Positions 8,844 through 20,298 of a stretch of DNA of 64,000 nt are shown here, piece by piece. The notes under the pieces were generated by a model that did not search any database, was not told the origin of the DNA, and worked only from the letters and a program-made list of their open reading frames with translations. A program made the translations under genes and the position numbers. Within the stretch, counting starts at the first letter, position 1. Each line of letters opens with the position of its first letter. The DNA is from Peptococcaceae bacterium UBA7185 (GTDB taxonomy: Bacteria > Bacillota > Peptococcia > Peptococcales > Peptococcaceae): the NCBI GenBank assembly GCA_002491065.1, contig DKVF01000051.1, positions 3,451 to 67,450 on the forward strand, written 5' to 3'.

Positions 8844-8882
8844 TGGGGATATCATAGTAAATAAAGGAGTGTGACAGAGCGC

Positions 8883-9425
8883 ATGACAGAACAGGAAACG
8901 AAAGATCTGGAAGAGGAAGTGAATACAGAAGCGCAGGAAGATATAACGGAGCAAGAGGAAACAGAGGAAACCATTGTAAAAGATCCAGAGCAATTGGCCA
9001 CTGAGTTGGCTGATTTGAATCAGAGATTTTTGCGGGTTGCGGCGGATTTTGAAAACTATAAACGTCGTACAGCTCTGGAAAAAGATGACTTGCTCAAGTA
9101 CAGCAACGCAAAATTGATGGGAGAGCTGTTGCCAGTGCTGGATACGTTCCAGCTGGCATTGAAGAGCCCAGGTGAAAGCGCTGAAACGCAAAATGTAATC
9201 AAAGGCGTGGAAATGATTTACCGTCAGATGATGCAGGTGTTGGAGCAGGCCGGCATGAGCAAGATTGAAGCAGTGGGGCAGCATTTCGACCCGAATCTAC
9301 ATGAAGCCATTATGCAGGTAGAGGATGATACCGTGCCGGAAGAAACGGTTGTAGAAGAATTGCGAGCCGGGTATATGCTGAGAGAACGGGTGATTCGCCC
9401 GTCTATGGTAAAAGTATCAAAATAG
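8883..9425 (+). CDS. grpE: nucleotide exchange factor GrpE
   Basis: A 180-residue co-chaperone that releases ADP from DnaK. An acidic, disordered N terminus of about 45 residues leads into the long dimerising helix (LADLNQRFLRVAADFENYKRRT) and the C-terminal beta domain with the GrpE signature (GMSKIEAVGQHFDPNLHEAI...). AAAGGAG at 8863-8869 sits about 13 bases before the ATG at 8883; a GTG at 8871 touches the site and is less likely. It is the third gene of the heat-shock operon. Confidence 0.95.
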   Translation: MTEQETKDLEEEVNTEAQEDITEQEETEETIVKDPEQLATELADLNQRFLRVAADFENYKRRTALEKDDLLKYSNAKLMGELLPVLDTFQLALKSPGESAETQNVIKGVEMIYRQMMQVLEQAGMSKIEAVGQHFDPNLHEAIMQVEDDTVPEETVVEELRAGYMLRERVIRPSMVKVSK

Positions 9426-9488
9426 GAGCGCAGCAGAAAAATGCGCTGTCTAGTAAATGAATTGTTGTATAAATTTTAGGAGGAATAA

Positions 9489-11318
<1,830 letters not shown>

Positions 11319-11351
11319 ACACGACATCATATAAAGCTCGTATCACTGCCG

Positions 11352-11411
11352 GAAAAAGCGCAATGAAACGGCCTGTACTTGTAAAGGAGGGCTGTTTCAA
11401 AGGCGCTTTTC
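11352..11411 (+). other. long stem-loop between dnaK and dnaJ
   Basis: GAAAAAGCGC (11352-11361) pairs with GCGCTTTTC (11403-11411), and GAAACGGCC (11365-11373) with GGGCTGTTTC (11389-11398), enclosing a short loop. The T run is short (CTTTTC), so this may be a partial terminator or an RNA processing/stability structure that sets DnaK above DnaJ, rather than an operon end. Confidence 0.6.
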
Positions 11412-11438
11412 TGTGCAAAGGGAAAGAGGAGGACCAGA

Positions 11439-12662
11439 GTGGCAAAGCGCGATTATTATGAGGTGCTGGGTGTGGAAAAAACAGCCAGCGATGATGAACT
11501 AAAAAAAGCCTACCGAAAACTGGCCAGAAAATATCATCCTGATGTAAACCCCGGAGATAAAGAAGCAGAAGAAAAATTTAAAGAAATCAATGAAGCTTAT
11601 GAAACCTTGTCCGACGCCGGAAAACGGGAACAGTATGACCGTTTCGGTCCCGATGGTCCAGCCGGTGGATTTGGTGGAGCCGGCGGATTTGGTGGTTTTG
11701 GCGGCGGTCAGGATTTCGGTGGCATGAACGATATTTTCGATATGTTTTTCGGCGGAGGGTTCGGCGGAGGCCAACAGCAAAGAGGGCCGCGCAAAGGCGC
11801 CGATTTACGATATGATTTAACCATCGATTTCGAAGAGGCTGTGTTTGGTACAGAAAAGACCATTACGCTGCCTAAATGGGAAAGCTGCAGTACCTGTCAT
11901 GGCAGCGGAGCAAAGCCGGGCACCAGTCCCACTACGTGCAGCCGCTGCAATGGGACTGGTCAGGTTTATACCATGCAGAAAACGCCTTTTGGGCAAATTC
12001 AGACGGCAAAAGTTTGTCCTGAATGCGGCGGGAAAGGGACTGTGATTAAAGATCCCTGCCCAGAATGTAATGGTAAAGGGAAAAAACGTATTAATAAGAA
12101 AATTGAAATTAAAGTGCCGGCCGGCGTTGATGTCGGCTCCCGTCTACGCATGAGCGGTGAAGGGGAAGCAGGCGAGCAGGGCGGTCCTAACGGTGACCTG
12201 TATATCTATATCAATGTGCGCAGCCATCCGATTTTTGTCCGCAATGAAGATGATATTTATATGGAACAGGAAATCAACATTGCGCAGGCTGCGTTAGGCG
12301 CTGATATTCAAGTACAGACATTAGAAGGAAATGTCACGCTGACCATTCCTGCCGGTGTGCAAAGCGGCGCTAAATTCCGCATGAAAGGCAAAGGCGTGAA
12401 AAATATTAAGGGGTACGGCAAAGGCGACCAATATGTAACGATAAAAGTCGTGACGCCGAAAAACCTCACAACAGAGCAGCGTGATTTGCTGCAGAAGCTC
12501 AATGCAACCTTTAAGACAGCGGAACCGGAAACCGACAGCGCCAACAAGATCCATATAGACGAAAGTAAAAAAAAAGAGGAAAAAAGCGAAGACGCTAAAA
12601 AGAACAAAGGATTCTTCGGAAAAATGAAAGAAGCGGTAGAGGATTTATTCGAAGAAGAATAA
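11439..12662 (+). CDS. dnaJ: chaperone protein DnaJ (Hsp40)
   Basis: A 407-residue type I Hsp40 starting at GTG (AGAGGAGG upstream). The J domain (1-70) has the KYHPD motif; a Gly/Phe-rich linker follows (about 72-115); four zinc-binding repeats read [24 protein letters not shown] and CPECNGKG; then the C-terminal substrate domains. The last 40 residues form an extra charged tail ([12 protein letters not shown], ending VEDLFEEE) beyond the usual DnaJ end at about 375. It stimulates DnaK ATPase and delivers substrates, and is the last gene of the heat-shock operon. Confidence 0.97.
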   Translation: MAKRDYYEVLGVEKTASDDELKKAYRKLARKYHPDVNPGDKEAEEKFKEINEAYETLSDAGKREQYDRFGPDGPAGGFGGAGGFGGFGGGQDFGGMNDIFDMFFGGGFGGGQQQRGPRKGADLRYDLTIDFEEAVFGTEKTITLPKWESCSTCHGSGAKPGTSPTTCSRCNGTGQVYTMQKTPFGQIQTAKVCPECGGKGTVIKDPCPECNGKGKKRINKKIEIKVPAGVDVGSRLRMSGEGEAGEQGGPNGDLYIYINVRSHPIFVRNEDDIYMEQEINIAQAALGADIQVQTLEGNVTLTIPAGVQSGAKFRMKGKGVKNIKGYGKGDQYVTIKVVTPKNLTTEQRDLLQKLNATFKTAEPETDSANKIHIDESKKKEEKSEDAKKNKGFFGKMKEAVEDLFEEE

Positions 12663-12666
12663 GAGA

Positions 12667-12710
12667 ATCCTGCCTATAGAGATGATGATCTCCACGGGCA
12701 GGATTTTTTG
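12667..12710 (+). terminator. Rho-independent terminator of the heat-shock operon
   Basis: AATCCTGCC pairs with GGGCAGGATT around an inner GAGAT/ATCTC stem, followed by six T. Confidence 0.9.
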
Positions 12711-12967
12711 TGCACTTTTAAGCCGTTTATTTTCCTGTAAATAAATGATTTCCTGTACGTTCATTCTGTATTTTCTATAACAATTTATTGAGATACGCAG
12801 TAAAAGAATCTCCAGTTTTCCAATCTTTGAAATTCATAATCGTTTTTCAGGATTCAAAATACGCTTGCCACTGGATTCAGCGGTTCATCCAGTATAAAAT
12901 TCCTTTGCCGAAAGGTAACGTCCGGTCTTGTTTGCCAGTATGGTTAGTATCATATAATTCGATAAAA
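12711..12967. other. intergenic stretch without visible features
   Basis: An AT-rich leader between the heat-shock terminator and the phosphate cluster. No coding frame with a ribosome binding site and no convincing hairpin were seen here. Confidence 0.5.
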
Positions 12968-12968
12968 T

Positions 12969-13023
12969 TTTACATGAATTTTACAAAAATCCGTCGGCCC
13001 ATTTTACCTTCTGCTTTTATAAT
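12969..13023 (+). promoter_or_regulatory. candidate Pho box and promoter
   Basis: TTTACA at 12969-12974 and again at 12980-12985 repeat with an 11-base period, and TTTACC at 13003-13008 lies about two further turns on. This matches the TT(A/T/C)ACA direct repeats bound by PhoP in Gram-positive bacteria. A TATAAT at 13018-13023 has no good -35 box, as is usual for activated promoters. All three downstream genes handle phosphate or polyphosphate, which supports phosphate-starvation control. Confidence 0.5.
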
Positions 13024-13077
13024 CAGTGTTGTAATACAAAATCAGCATAAAATTCGGGAAAATGTGGAGGGTGAAAG

Positions 13078-14766
13078 ATGGACAACGAGATTTTGAAAAC
13101 GGTATTTGGACTGCTGGGCGGACTGGCGGTTTTTCTGTTCGGGATGAACATGATGAGCGAGGGTCTGCAGAAGGTAGCTGGCGAAAAGATGCGTTACGTT
13201 TTGAGCTTGTTGACGAAAAATGCGGTGATGGGTGTACTGGCTGGGGCCATTACCACGGCGGTACTGCAGAGCAGCAGCGCTACTACAGTTATGGCCATCG
13301 GCTTTGTGAGCGCTGGATTGCTGAAACTGCCGCAGGCGATTTCCATTATTTTTGGGGCTAATATTGGGACAACAATGACAGCCCAATTGATTGCTTTTAA
13401 AATCAGCGATTATATCTGGCCGATCATCTTTATTGGGTTTCTGATTTACTTCTTTGCCAAAAAGGAAAATATAAAATATATCGGGGAGACTGTTTTTGCT
13501 TTTGGTCTGTTGTTTTTAGGCATCAACACCATGGGCAGTGTTATGAAACCGCTGGCTTCCAGCCCGATATTTGTCAGTCTGATCGAGCAGGTGGCGGATA
13601 TGCCTGTGTTAGGAGTGTTGGTTGGTACTCTGATGACCGTTGTTGTGCAGAGCAGCAGCGCTACCATTGCGGTGCTGCAGAATTTTGCCGCTCAGGCCGG
13701 ACCGGACGGCGTCAGCAGTATGCTGGGGCTGCAGGGCGCCATTCCCATTTTGTTTGGCGATAATATTGGTACCACCATTACAGCGCTGCTGGCCTGCATT
13801 GGACAATCTAAAAATGCCAAACGGACTGCTATCTCTCACAGTATCTTTAATATTACCGGGACACTGGTGTTTATCTGGTTTATTCCTCAGTTTGCTTGGG
13901 TGGTACAGGCCATTTCGCCTACTGGGACGGAGGTAGATGTGATCTCTCGGCAGATCGCCAATGCCCATACCTTGTTCAACGTAACCAATACACTGATCTG
14001 GATCCCGTTGCTGCCACTGATGGTGAAGATTGTGACCACCATCATTCCAGGAGAAGATGAACGGGAACAGAAACAGGGCGAGTTGCAGTTTATCGATGAA
14101 CGTCTGTTGGATCAACCCGAGTTTGCAATACATCTGGTGTTGCAGGAAATCAGTCGGGTTAATGAAATGGTGTCGGGCATTCTGGTACAGACCAGAAAAA
14201 GCGTGTTGCACAATGATAGCGCGGCAGCCGAATCGGTGCTGACGGCGGAAGGTGAAGTGGATATTCTGCAGGATAAGATCATCCGCTATATGTCTACTAT
14301 GTTTACAACTGGTTATCTGAATGAAGCACAGAGCGTTCGTCTGGCGGGCATCATGGAAGTATCCAGCAACGTAGAGCGAATCAGCGACAGTTGTGCCAGC
14401 ATTGTCCACAAGATGAAACAAGGGATGGAAAGAAACGGGACCTTTTCAGAATCAGCCTTGGAAGAGATGGGCAGTTCTTTTACGCTGGTAGAGCAGATGG
14501 CGTCCTTGGTGACGGAAGTGCTGAAAAACAGTGACTGCAATGCGGCTACTAAGGTAGTGGAACTGGAGAGTAACATCAATCAGCTGGAGCATCGACTGCG
14601 CAAAAAACATCTGAACCGTTTGAATGAAGGCACTTGCACGCCGGAAATGACAGTAACTTACACAGAAATTTTGCACAATCTGGAACGCATCGGGGATTAT
14701 TGTACCCATATTGCTGTGTTTGTGCTGGAAAATCAGAAAGGAATTTCAAAAGAAGAAATGAAATAA
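13078..14766 (+). CDS. Na/phosphate cotransporter with PhoU-like domain
   Basis: A 562-residue member of the NptA/YjbB (PiT-II, SLC34-like) family. The membrane part (about 1-310) contains the inverted duplicate with the diagnostic QSSSAT motif twice (LQSSSATTVMA and VQSSSATIAVL). The C-terminal 200 residues are helical and PhoU-like. It moves phosphate coupled to sodium; E. coli YjbB acts as an exporter, so direction is uncertain. GGAGGGTGAAAG precedes the ATG. The exopolyphosphatase and polyphosphate kinase genes downstream suggest a phosphate storage and homeostasis unit. Confidence 0.92.
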   Translation: MDNEILKTVFGLLGGLAVFLFGMNMMSEGLQKVAGEKMRYVLSLLTKNAVMGVLAGAITTAVLQSSSATTVMAIGFVSAGLLKLPQAISIIFGANIGTTMTAQLIAFKISDYIWPIIFIGFLIYFFAKKENIKYIGETVFAFGLLFLGINTMGSVMKPLASSPIFVSLIEQVADMPVLGVLVGTLMTVVVQSSSATIAVLQNFAAQAGPDGVSSMLGLQGAIPILFGDNIGTTITALLACIGQSKNAKRTAISHSIFNITGTLVFIWFIPQFAWVVQAISPTGTEVDVISRQIANAHTLFNVTNTLIWIPLLPLMVKIVTTIIPGEDEREQKQGELQFIDERLLDQPEFAIHLVLQEISRVNEMVSGILVQTRKSVLHNDSAAAESVLTAEGEVDILQDKIIRYMSTMFTTGYLNEAQSVRLAGIMEVSSNVERISDSCASIVHKMKQGMERNGTFSESALEEMGSSFTLVEQMASLVTEVLKNSDCNAATKVVELESNINQLEHRLRKKHLNRLNEGTCTPEMTVTYTEILHNLERIGDYCTHIAVFVLENQKGISKEEMK

Positions 14767-14836
14767 ACACAAGAGTTGTATCGGAGAATTTCTATGGGAA
14801 TACCAGGAGAACGATGTTAAAAAGGGGGGCCGAGGA

Positions 14837-15754
14837 ATGGAGTTGAAACGATATGGATTGATGGATATCGGTTCTAATACCATCCATGCTGTGATTTATG
14901 AGCTGGACGGACAGAAATGGAAGAAGGTTTTATCAGAAAAAGAATATGCGGAGCTGGTCAGCTATGTGGAAGATGGACAATTGAGTACAGAAGGCGTCGA
15001 GCGGTTGTGTCAGGCGGTGGAAAGCTTAGGGCGGTTGTTTGCGGCGCTGCCCTGTGAAAAAACCTTCTATTTTGCTACGTCTGCTTTGCGCTCCCTGCAG
15101 AATGGCGATGCTGTGCTGCAACAGGTGAAGCTGTGCACAGGCGTGGATATTCAAATTATATCCGGTCAAGAGGAAGCATATTATGATTATGTCAGCCTGA
15201 AACATTATCTGAAACAGCCTAAGGCGCTGGGACTGGATCTGGGCGGCGGCAGCGGACAGGTATTTTATTATCAGGACGGACAGCTGACGAGGAGCTGCAG
15301 TTATGAGATCGGCTGTCTGCGGCTATATAATCAGTATGTGTCTGGGGTGCTGCCGTCGGCAAAGGAGCGCAATGCCATCTGCAAACGGGTGCGGGAATTG
15401 CTGCAGAGCGGCGATAATTTCAGCAATACCGGAATGGACACGCTGTATGTGATCGGGGGCAGTGGCCGGGCCTGTGCCAAGCTGTTTCAGAGCCTGCAGG
15501 GCTTGGGCAAGACTGATGACGGTTGTTGGATCACGCTGCCGCAGTTGAAAGAATTGCTGACAACCGTGCAGGAGCTGGGTTTGCACGGTGTGAGGATTAT
15601 GAACCGGTTATTTCCAGAACGGTTGTGCTCCATTTTTCCAGGTCTGTTGGCGATTGTGACAGTAGCTGAGTATACTGGCGTAAAAAAGATTTGTATTATC
15701 AAAGAGGGAATTCGGGAAGGATTCTTGATCGCAAATATTCTGGAAAAGGATTAG
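14837..15754 (+). CDS. ppx: exopolyphosphatase (Ppx/GppA family)
   Basis: A 305-residue enzyme with the actin-like fold: phosphate-1 motif LMDIGSNTIHAV near the N terminus and phosphate-2 motif LGLDLGGGSGQ near residue 134. It has only the catalytic N-terminal domains, without the HD-like C-terminal extension of E. coli Ppx (513 residues), as in shorter bacterial homologues. Family members release phosphate from polyphosphate or from pppGpp. Its place directly before ppk favours polyphosphate. AAAAAGGGGGGCCGAGG precedes the ATG. Confidence 0.88.
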   Translation: MELKRYGLMDIGSNTIHAVIYELDGQKWKKVLSEKEYAELVSYVEDGQLSTEGVERLCQAVESLGRLFAALPCEKTFYFATSALRSLQNGDAVLQQVKLCTGVDIQIISGQEEAYYDYVSLKHYLKQPKALGLDLGGGSGQVFYYQDGQLTRSCSYEIGCLRLYNQYVSGVLPSAKERNAICKRVRELLQSGDNFSNTGMDTLYVIGGSGRACAKLFQSLQGLGKTDDGCWITLPQLKELLTTVQELGLHGVRIMNRLFPERLCSIFPGLLAIVTVAEYTGVKKICIIKEGIREGFLIANILEKD

Positions 15755-15830
15755 ATACAGGCAGCAGGAAGTGTTTAAAAATTTCATAATTTCTGCCTAA
15801 TTTTTATTTTGAAAAAGGGGAACGGAGAAT

Positions 15831-18224
15831 ATGCAGGAATATAATCAGACGCGGGCAACAGGACATGCAGAGGAATTGCAGGAATCCATAGGGGAAGATC
15901 TGCAGGAGGAAGGGCAGGACGGTTGTACCGCTTTGGCGGAGGACGCAGCCACAGCAGTCACGGAAAAACCGGATGCGCAAAGGGATGGCACAGCGTCATT
16001 GCGGCGATATATCAACCGGGAAAAAAGCTGGTTAAAGTTTAATACCCGCGTGCTGGAAGAAGCGGAAGATCCCTACAATCCGCTTTTGGAGCGACTTAAA
16101 TTTGTAGCTATTTTTGCTTCCAATCTGGACGAATTTTTTATGGTACGGGTTGGCTCGTTGTTTGATGAGCTTTCGCTGGACGAGGAGATTATTGACAGCA
16201 AGTCTGGTATGAATGCCCAGGAGCAGTTGGATATGATTTTCAATGCGGTATGCAAATTATCTCAGCGCTTGGGTGATGCCTATGCGCAGATCATTGCCGA
16301 GATGGAGCAGTATCATTATCATCAGGTAGATTTTGCTGCAGCTGAACCGTGGCTATTGGAGCAGATCGATGGTTATTTTTTGACCGAACTGTTGCCGTTG
16401 TTATCGCCGCAGATTATTAACAAGCGGCATCCTTTCCCGTTTTTCAACAATGAGGAGCTGTATATCGGTGTGCAGCTGAAAAATGCCGATGGACATATGG
16501 GCATCGTGCCGGTGTCGCCTCGGTTTCCCCGCAAGTTGACCTTTCACAGTCCCGATGGGGAAAAACACTATTTTGTGCTGATTGAAGATGTGATCGGCCG
16601 TTATATGTCGCAGATCTTCAAGGATGTGGCAGAAGAGAGCTTTGTGTTCCGGGTAACCCGCAACGGCGATATGGATCTGGATGAAGGCTTGTATGATGAG
16701 GATATCGACTGGCTACTGGTGGTGGAGCAGCTGTTAAAACGGCGCAACAAACAAGCCGCTGTGCGGTTGCAGTTATCCAAGCCGGTGCGGACAGAAATCT
16801 GGCGCTACCTGTGCAGCAAACTGCAGCTTACAGAACGGGAAGTGATCATTGAACAGGCGCCACTGGATCTTTCCTTCTGTTTTGACGGCTTTGACGGTTT
16901 GGAAAATCGACAAGCATTATTCTATGAACCGCTGTTTCCGGTGATGCATGAAAAATTGCAAAAAAGTCGTCCCATGATAGAGCAGATTGAGAAACAGGGG
17001 GATCTGCTGTTATGTTATCCATATCACAGTATGCGGCCATTTATTGATCTGTTAGAGCAGGCAGCCACTGACCCTGATGTGATATCCATCAAGATTACGC
17101 TGTATCGTCTGGCCTCCAACAGCCGTATCGTCAATGCGCTGGTACGGGCTGCGGAAAATGGCAAGGACGTACTGGTGCTGGTGGAACTGCGGGCTCGTTT
17201 TGATGAGCAGCACAATATTGACTGTTCCAAAAAGTTGGAAGAAGCAGGCTGTACGGTGATCTACGGTGTAGAACATTATAAAGTGCATTCCAAGCTGATG
17301 GTGATGACATACCGTAGCCATAATAAGATTCACTATATTACCCAGATCGGTACCGGTAACTATAATGAAAAGACAGCCAACCTATATACCGACTTGTCGT
17401 TGATCACGGCGAATGAAGAAATCGGCAAGGAAGCGGTGAATGTGTTCAAGAATCTGGGTCTGGGTCAGTTTGTCAATCATTCGCGCCATCTGTTGGTAGC
17501 GCCCAAACAGATGAAAAAGCCGCTGATGGATTTGATCGATCAGGAGATTGCTCATGCTCTGGCGGGAGAAAAAGCGAAGATTATAATAAAGACCAATTCG
17601 CTGAGCAATAAAGAAATGATCGACAAGCTGATTGAAGCATCACAGGCAGGCGTGGAGATTTTGCTGCTGGTGCGCGGGATCTGCTGCCTACAAGTGGGAA
17701 TACCTGGAGTCAGCGATAATATTACCATCAAAAGTATTGTGGGGCGTTATCTGGAACATTCGCGGATATTCTCCTTTGGAGTGGGAAAACGGCAGAAGAT
17801 CTATATCGGCTCTGCAGACTGGATGACGCGGAATATGGATTACCGCGTGGAAGTGGCGGTAGAAATACTGGATGAAGGCGTAAAGAAAACGCTGAACGAG
17901 ATGCTGGAGTTGTATTTCAGCGATAACCGCAAGCTGCGGACCATGGATGCAGAAGGAAACTACCGTCGACCGGTGCGGGAGGAAGGCGAGGTGATCCTTG
18001 ACAGCCAGATTGCATTGTTTGATTATTTTGCGGCCAAGCTGCAGAAAGCCAGAAAGAAGCAGCAGAAGAAAGATATAGAGTGGGAATCCAGCCAGATAAA
18101 AAAAGAAAAAATAAAGGCGAAAGAAAAAAACAAAAGCAAGAAAAAACGGAAAGAGGATCATAAGAAAAAACAATATGGTTTTCTCAAAAAAGAAAGACAA
18201 AAAGGCAAGAAAAATAAAAAGTGA
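15831..18224 (+). CDS. ppk: polyphosphate kinase 1
   Basis: A 797-residue Ppk1, which reversibly transfers the ATP gamma-phosphate onto polyphosphate. After a variable acidic N terminus (about 1-58) come the N domain (RYINREKSWLKFNTRVLEEA), the head domain, and two phospholipase-D-like catalytic domains. The phospho-accepting His is H486 in the VHSKL motif; GTGNYNEKTA follows. It is longer than the usual 690-720 residues mainly because of the N-terminal extension and a C-terminal tail of about 60 residues made mostly of Lys, Glu and Gln. GAAAAAGGGGAACGGAG precedes the ATG. It is the last gene of the phosphate cluster. Confidence 0.96.
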   Translation: MQEYNQTRATGHAEELQESIGEDLQEEGQDGCTALAEDAATAVTEKPDAQRDGTASLRRYINREKSWLKFNTRVLEEAEDPYNPLLERLKFVAIFASNLDEFFMVRVGSLFDELSLDEEIIDSKSGMNAQEQLDMIFNAVCKLSQRLGDAYAQIIAEMEQYHYHQVDFAAAEPWLLEQIDGYFLTELLPLLSPQIINKRHPFPFFNNEELYIGVQLKNADGHMGIVPVSPRFPRKLTFHSPDGEKHYFVLIEDVIGRYMSQIFKDVAEESFVFRVTRNGDMDLDEGLYDEDIDWLLVVEQLLKRRNKQAAVRLQLSKPVRTEIWRYLCSKLQLTEREVIIEQAPLDLSFCFDGFDGLENRQALFYEPLFPVMHEKLQKSRPMIEQIEKQGDLLLCYPYHSMRPFIDLLEQAATDPDVISIKITLYRLASNSRIVNALVRAAENGKDVLVLVELRARFDEQHNIDCSKKLEEAGCTVIYGVEHYKVHSKLMVMTYRSHNKIHYITQIGTGNYNEKTANLYTDLSLITANEEIGKEAVNVFKNLGLGQFVNHSRHLLVAPKQMKKPLMDLIDQEIAHALAGEKAKIIIKTNSLSNKEMIDKLIEASQAGVEILLLVRGICCLQVGIPGVSDNITIKSIVGRYLEHSRIFSFGVGKRQKIYIGSADWMTRNMDYRVEVAVEILDEGVKKTLNEMLELYFSDNRKLRTMDAEGNYRRPVREEGEVILDSQIALFDYFAAKLQKARKKQQKKDIEWESSQIKKEKIKAKEKNKSKKKRKEDHKKKQYGFLKKERQKGKKNKK

Positions 18225-18283
18225 AGGTAAGACGAATATCTAAAAATTTTGCAGTGTTGTTCTGAAGCAAGTGCCTGTAAAAA

Positions 18284-18335
18284 GAGGATGCCGTAAAAAA
18301 TATCAGGGCGGATGTTTTTTACGGCATCCTCTTTT
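18284..18335 (+). terminator. Rho-independent terminator after ppk
   Basis: A 17-bp perfect stem, GAGGATGCCGTAAAAAA (18284-18300) with 18315-18331, and a T run. The bases from here to 18537 hold a -10-like TGTTATAAT near 18465 but no clear -35 box. Confidence 0.95.
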
Positions 18336-18537
18336 GCGTATATAATGATATAGAGCTCCTTGTTTTTCTGCGGATTGTCAGGCCTGTTTTATTCCGATGT
18401 ATTTTTTTTTCAAAGGACGCGGAAAAAAACGGTTGTCTACTTTTTTTTTTGCAGAAAAATTGTTATAATATAAAGAACTGTGAAAAGATTAGACAAAAAT
18501 GTAGAAATAGAAATCATGGAGGGAGTTTAGGAAGGCT

Positions 18538-20064
18538 ATGAAAGCAGGATTTGATGCCAAGAAATATTTGGAGGAACAGTCAAAATATATTCTGGAACGG
18601 GTAAATCATTATGACAAATTATATTTGGAGTTCGGAGGAAAGCTGTTGGGCGACTATCATGCCAAGCGAGTACTGCCGGGTTTTGATGAAGATGCAAAGA
18701 TTAAGCTGCTGCACAGCCTGAAAGACCAAGTAGAAATCATCATTTGTGTATATGCCGGCGATATTGAGCGCAACAAAATTCGCGGTGACTTCGGAATCAC
18801 CTATGACATGGATGTGCTGCGTCTGATTGATGATTTACGCGCCTGGGAGTTGGAAGTAAACAGTGTGGTGATTACTCGCTATGAGCAGCAGCCGGCAGCG
18901 CAGATTTTTATTAATAAGCTGGAACGGCGGGGGATTAAAGTATACCAGCACCAGGCGACAAAGGGCTATCCTGTGGATGTAAATACCATTGTCAGCGAAG
19001 AAGGCTATGGGAAAAATCCTTATATTGAAACAAACAAGCCTATTGTAGTTGTTACAGCGCCAGGGCCTGGTAGCGGTAAATTGGCTACTTGCCTCAGTCA
19101 GCTGTATCACGAATATACGCGGGGACGTATAGCAGGATACTCCAAATTTGAAACCTTTCCGGTGTGGAATGTGCCGTTGAAGCATCCGCTGAATATCGCT
19201 TATGAAGCAGCGACCGCTGACCTCAAGGATGTAAATATGATAGACTCCTTCCACATGGATGCTTACGGAGAAGTAGCGGTAAATTATAACCGTGATATTG
19301 AAGCATTTCCCTTGTTAAAACGAATTATCGAAAAAATTACAGGACAGGAATCCATGTATAAATCTCCTACCGATATGGGCGTCAACCGAGTAGGCTTTGG
19401 CATTGTGGACGATGAAGTGGTGCGGGAAGCATCCAAACAGGAAGTGATTCGCCGTTATTTCAAGACCGGCTGCGAATATAAGAAAGGCTATGTAGATAAA
19501 GCTACCTTTGACAGAGTACAATTGATTATGGAAGAGTTGGGCTTACAGCCCAAAGACCGCAAAGTAGTGGAACCAGCTATTTTGGCCGCCGCAGAGATGG
19601 AACGGCGGTTGGCGCAGAAAGGGCAGAACGAGAAGAATCATGCCTGCTCTGCTGTAGCCATTGAATTGGAAAACGGCGTAACCGTGACAGGAAAAAGCTC
19701 TGACCTGATGACGGCAACTGCTGCTGCTATGATTAATGGTGTAAAGGAAATGGCTCATGTTGCCGATGAAATTCACCTCATTTCACCGGTAGTGCTGGAA
19801 CCTATCCGCAAATTAAAATCGGAAACCTTAGGCAGTCAGAGTCCTGCGTTGAATTGTGAGGAGATGCTGATTGCACTGACGATTTGCGCAGCCACAAATC
19901 CTATGGCCCAAGCTTGCTTGGAGCATCTGGGTAACTTCCAGGGCTGTCAGGCGCATTCTACCACAATCTTAAACCGCAGCGACGAAGAATGCCTGCGCAA
20001 GTTGGGCATTGATGTCACTTGTGATGCGGTATATCCGTCGGATAATCTGTACTACAATAATTAA
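18538..20064 (+). CDS. DUF1846 (UPF0371) family protein
   Basis: A 508-residue cytoplasmic protein recognisable as UPF0371/DUF1846 by its beginning ([19 protein letters not shown]), a glycine-rich [22 protein letters not shown] segment near 180 that looks like a nucleotide-binding loop, and conserved length of about 500 residues. The family is common in Firmicutes and Actinobacteria and has solved structures, but no established reaction. GGAGGG precedes the ATG region. It stands alone between terminators, so the neighbourhood gives no hint of role. Confidence 0.9.
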   Translation: MKAGFDAKKYLEEQSKYILERVNHYDKLYLEFGGKLLGDYHAKRVLPGFDEDAKIKLLHSLKDQVEIIICVYAGDIERNKIRGDFGITYDMDVLRLIDDLRAWELEVNSVVITRYEQQPAAQIFINKLERRGIKVYQHQATKGYPVDVNTIVSEEGYGKNPYIETNKPIVVVTAPGPGSGKLATCLSQLYHEYTRGRIAGYSKFETFPVWNVPLKHPLNIAYEAATADLKDVNMIDSFHMDAYGEVAVNYNRDIEAFPLLKRIIEKITGQESMYKSPTDMGVNRVGFGIVDDEVVREASKQEVIRRYFKTGCEYKKGYVDKATFDRVQLIMEELGLQPKDRKVVEPAILAAAEMERRLAQKGQNEKNHACSAVAIELENGVTVTGKSSDLMTATAAAMINGVKEMAHVADEIHLISPVVLEPIRKLKSETLGSQSPALNCEEMLIALTICAATNPMAQACLEHLGNFQGCQAHSTTILNRSDEECLRKLGIDVTCDAVYPSDNLYYNN

Positions 20065-20105
20065 AAAGTGTAAAACAATAAGACAGCGAAAGAAATTTTG
20101 CAGTA

Positions 20106-20165
20106 AAAAAGCAACCTTAATGGACTTGCGGCAGCGATGCCCTTGTTTATTGAGGTTGCTTTTTG
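20106..20165 (+). terminator. Rho-independent terminator after the DUF1846 gene
   Basis: AAAAAGCAACCTTAAT (20106-20121) pairs with 20149-20164 across a 27-base loop and ends in T5. Confidence 0.85.
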
Positions 20166-20214
20166 TATGGAGAATGGGCTGGCTGAAAGCGACTGCGGAA
20201 TCTTTTCTTTGAGC

Positions 20215-20246
20215 GTAAGCTAAATGTAAGCTGACACTGCTACAAT
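20215..20246 (+). promoter_or_regulatory. candidate response-regulator box and extended -10 promoter
   Basis: GTAAGCT occurs at 20215-20221 and exactly 11 bases later at 20226-20232, the spacing typical of OmpR/PhoB-type dimers. Nine bases on lies TGC-TACAAT (-10 at 20241-20246) without a -35 box. This suggests an activated promoter for the MacAB-like operon. Confidence 0.45.
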
Positions 20247-20298
20247 GACTATAGGGAAATTTTTTCTATTGACGAAACAAGAAGGATGGGTTGGACTT

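Noticed and set aside
12788..13096. Open frame of 102 codons before the phosphate transporter
   Set aside because: No ribosome binding site, and it covers the candidate Pho box and promoter; it looks non-coding.
13609..14421. Open frame of 270 codons on the minus strand
   Set aside because: Antisense to the Na/phosphate transporter, whose QSSSAT motifs confirm the plus strand.
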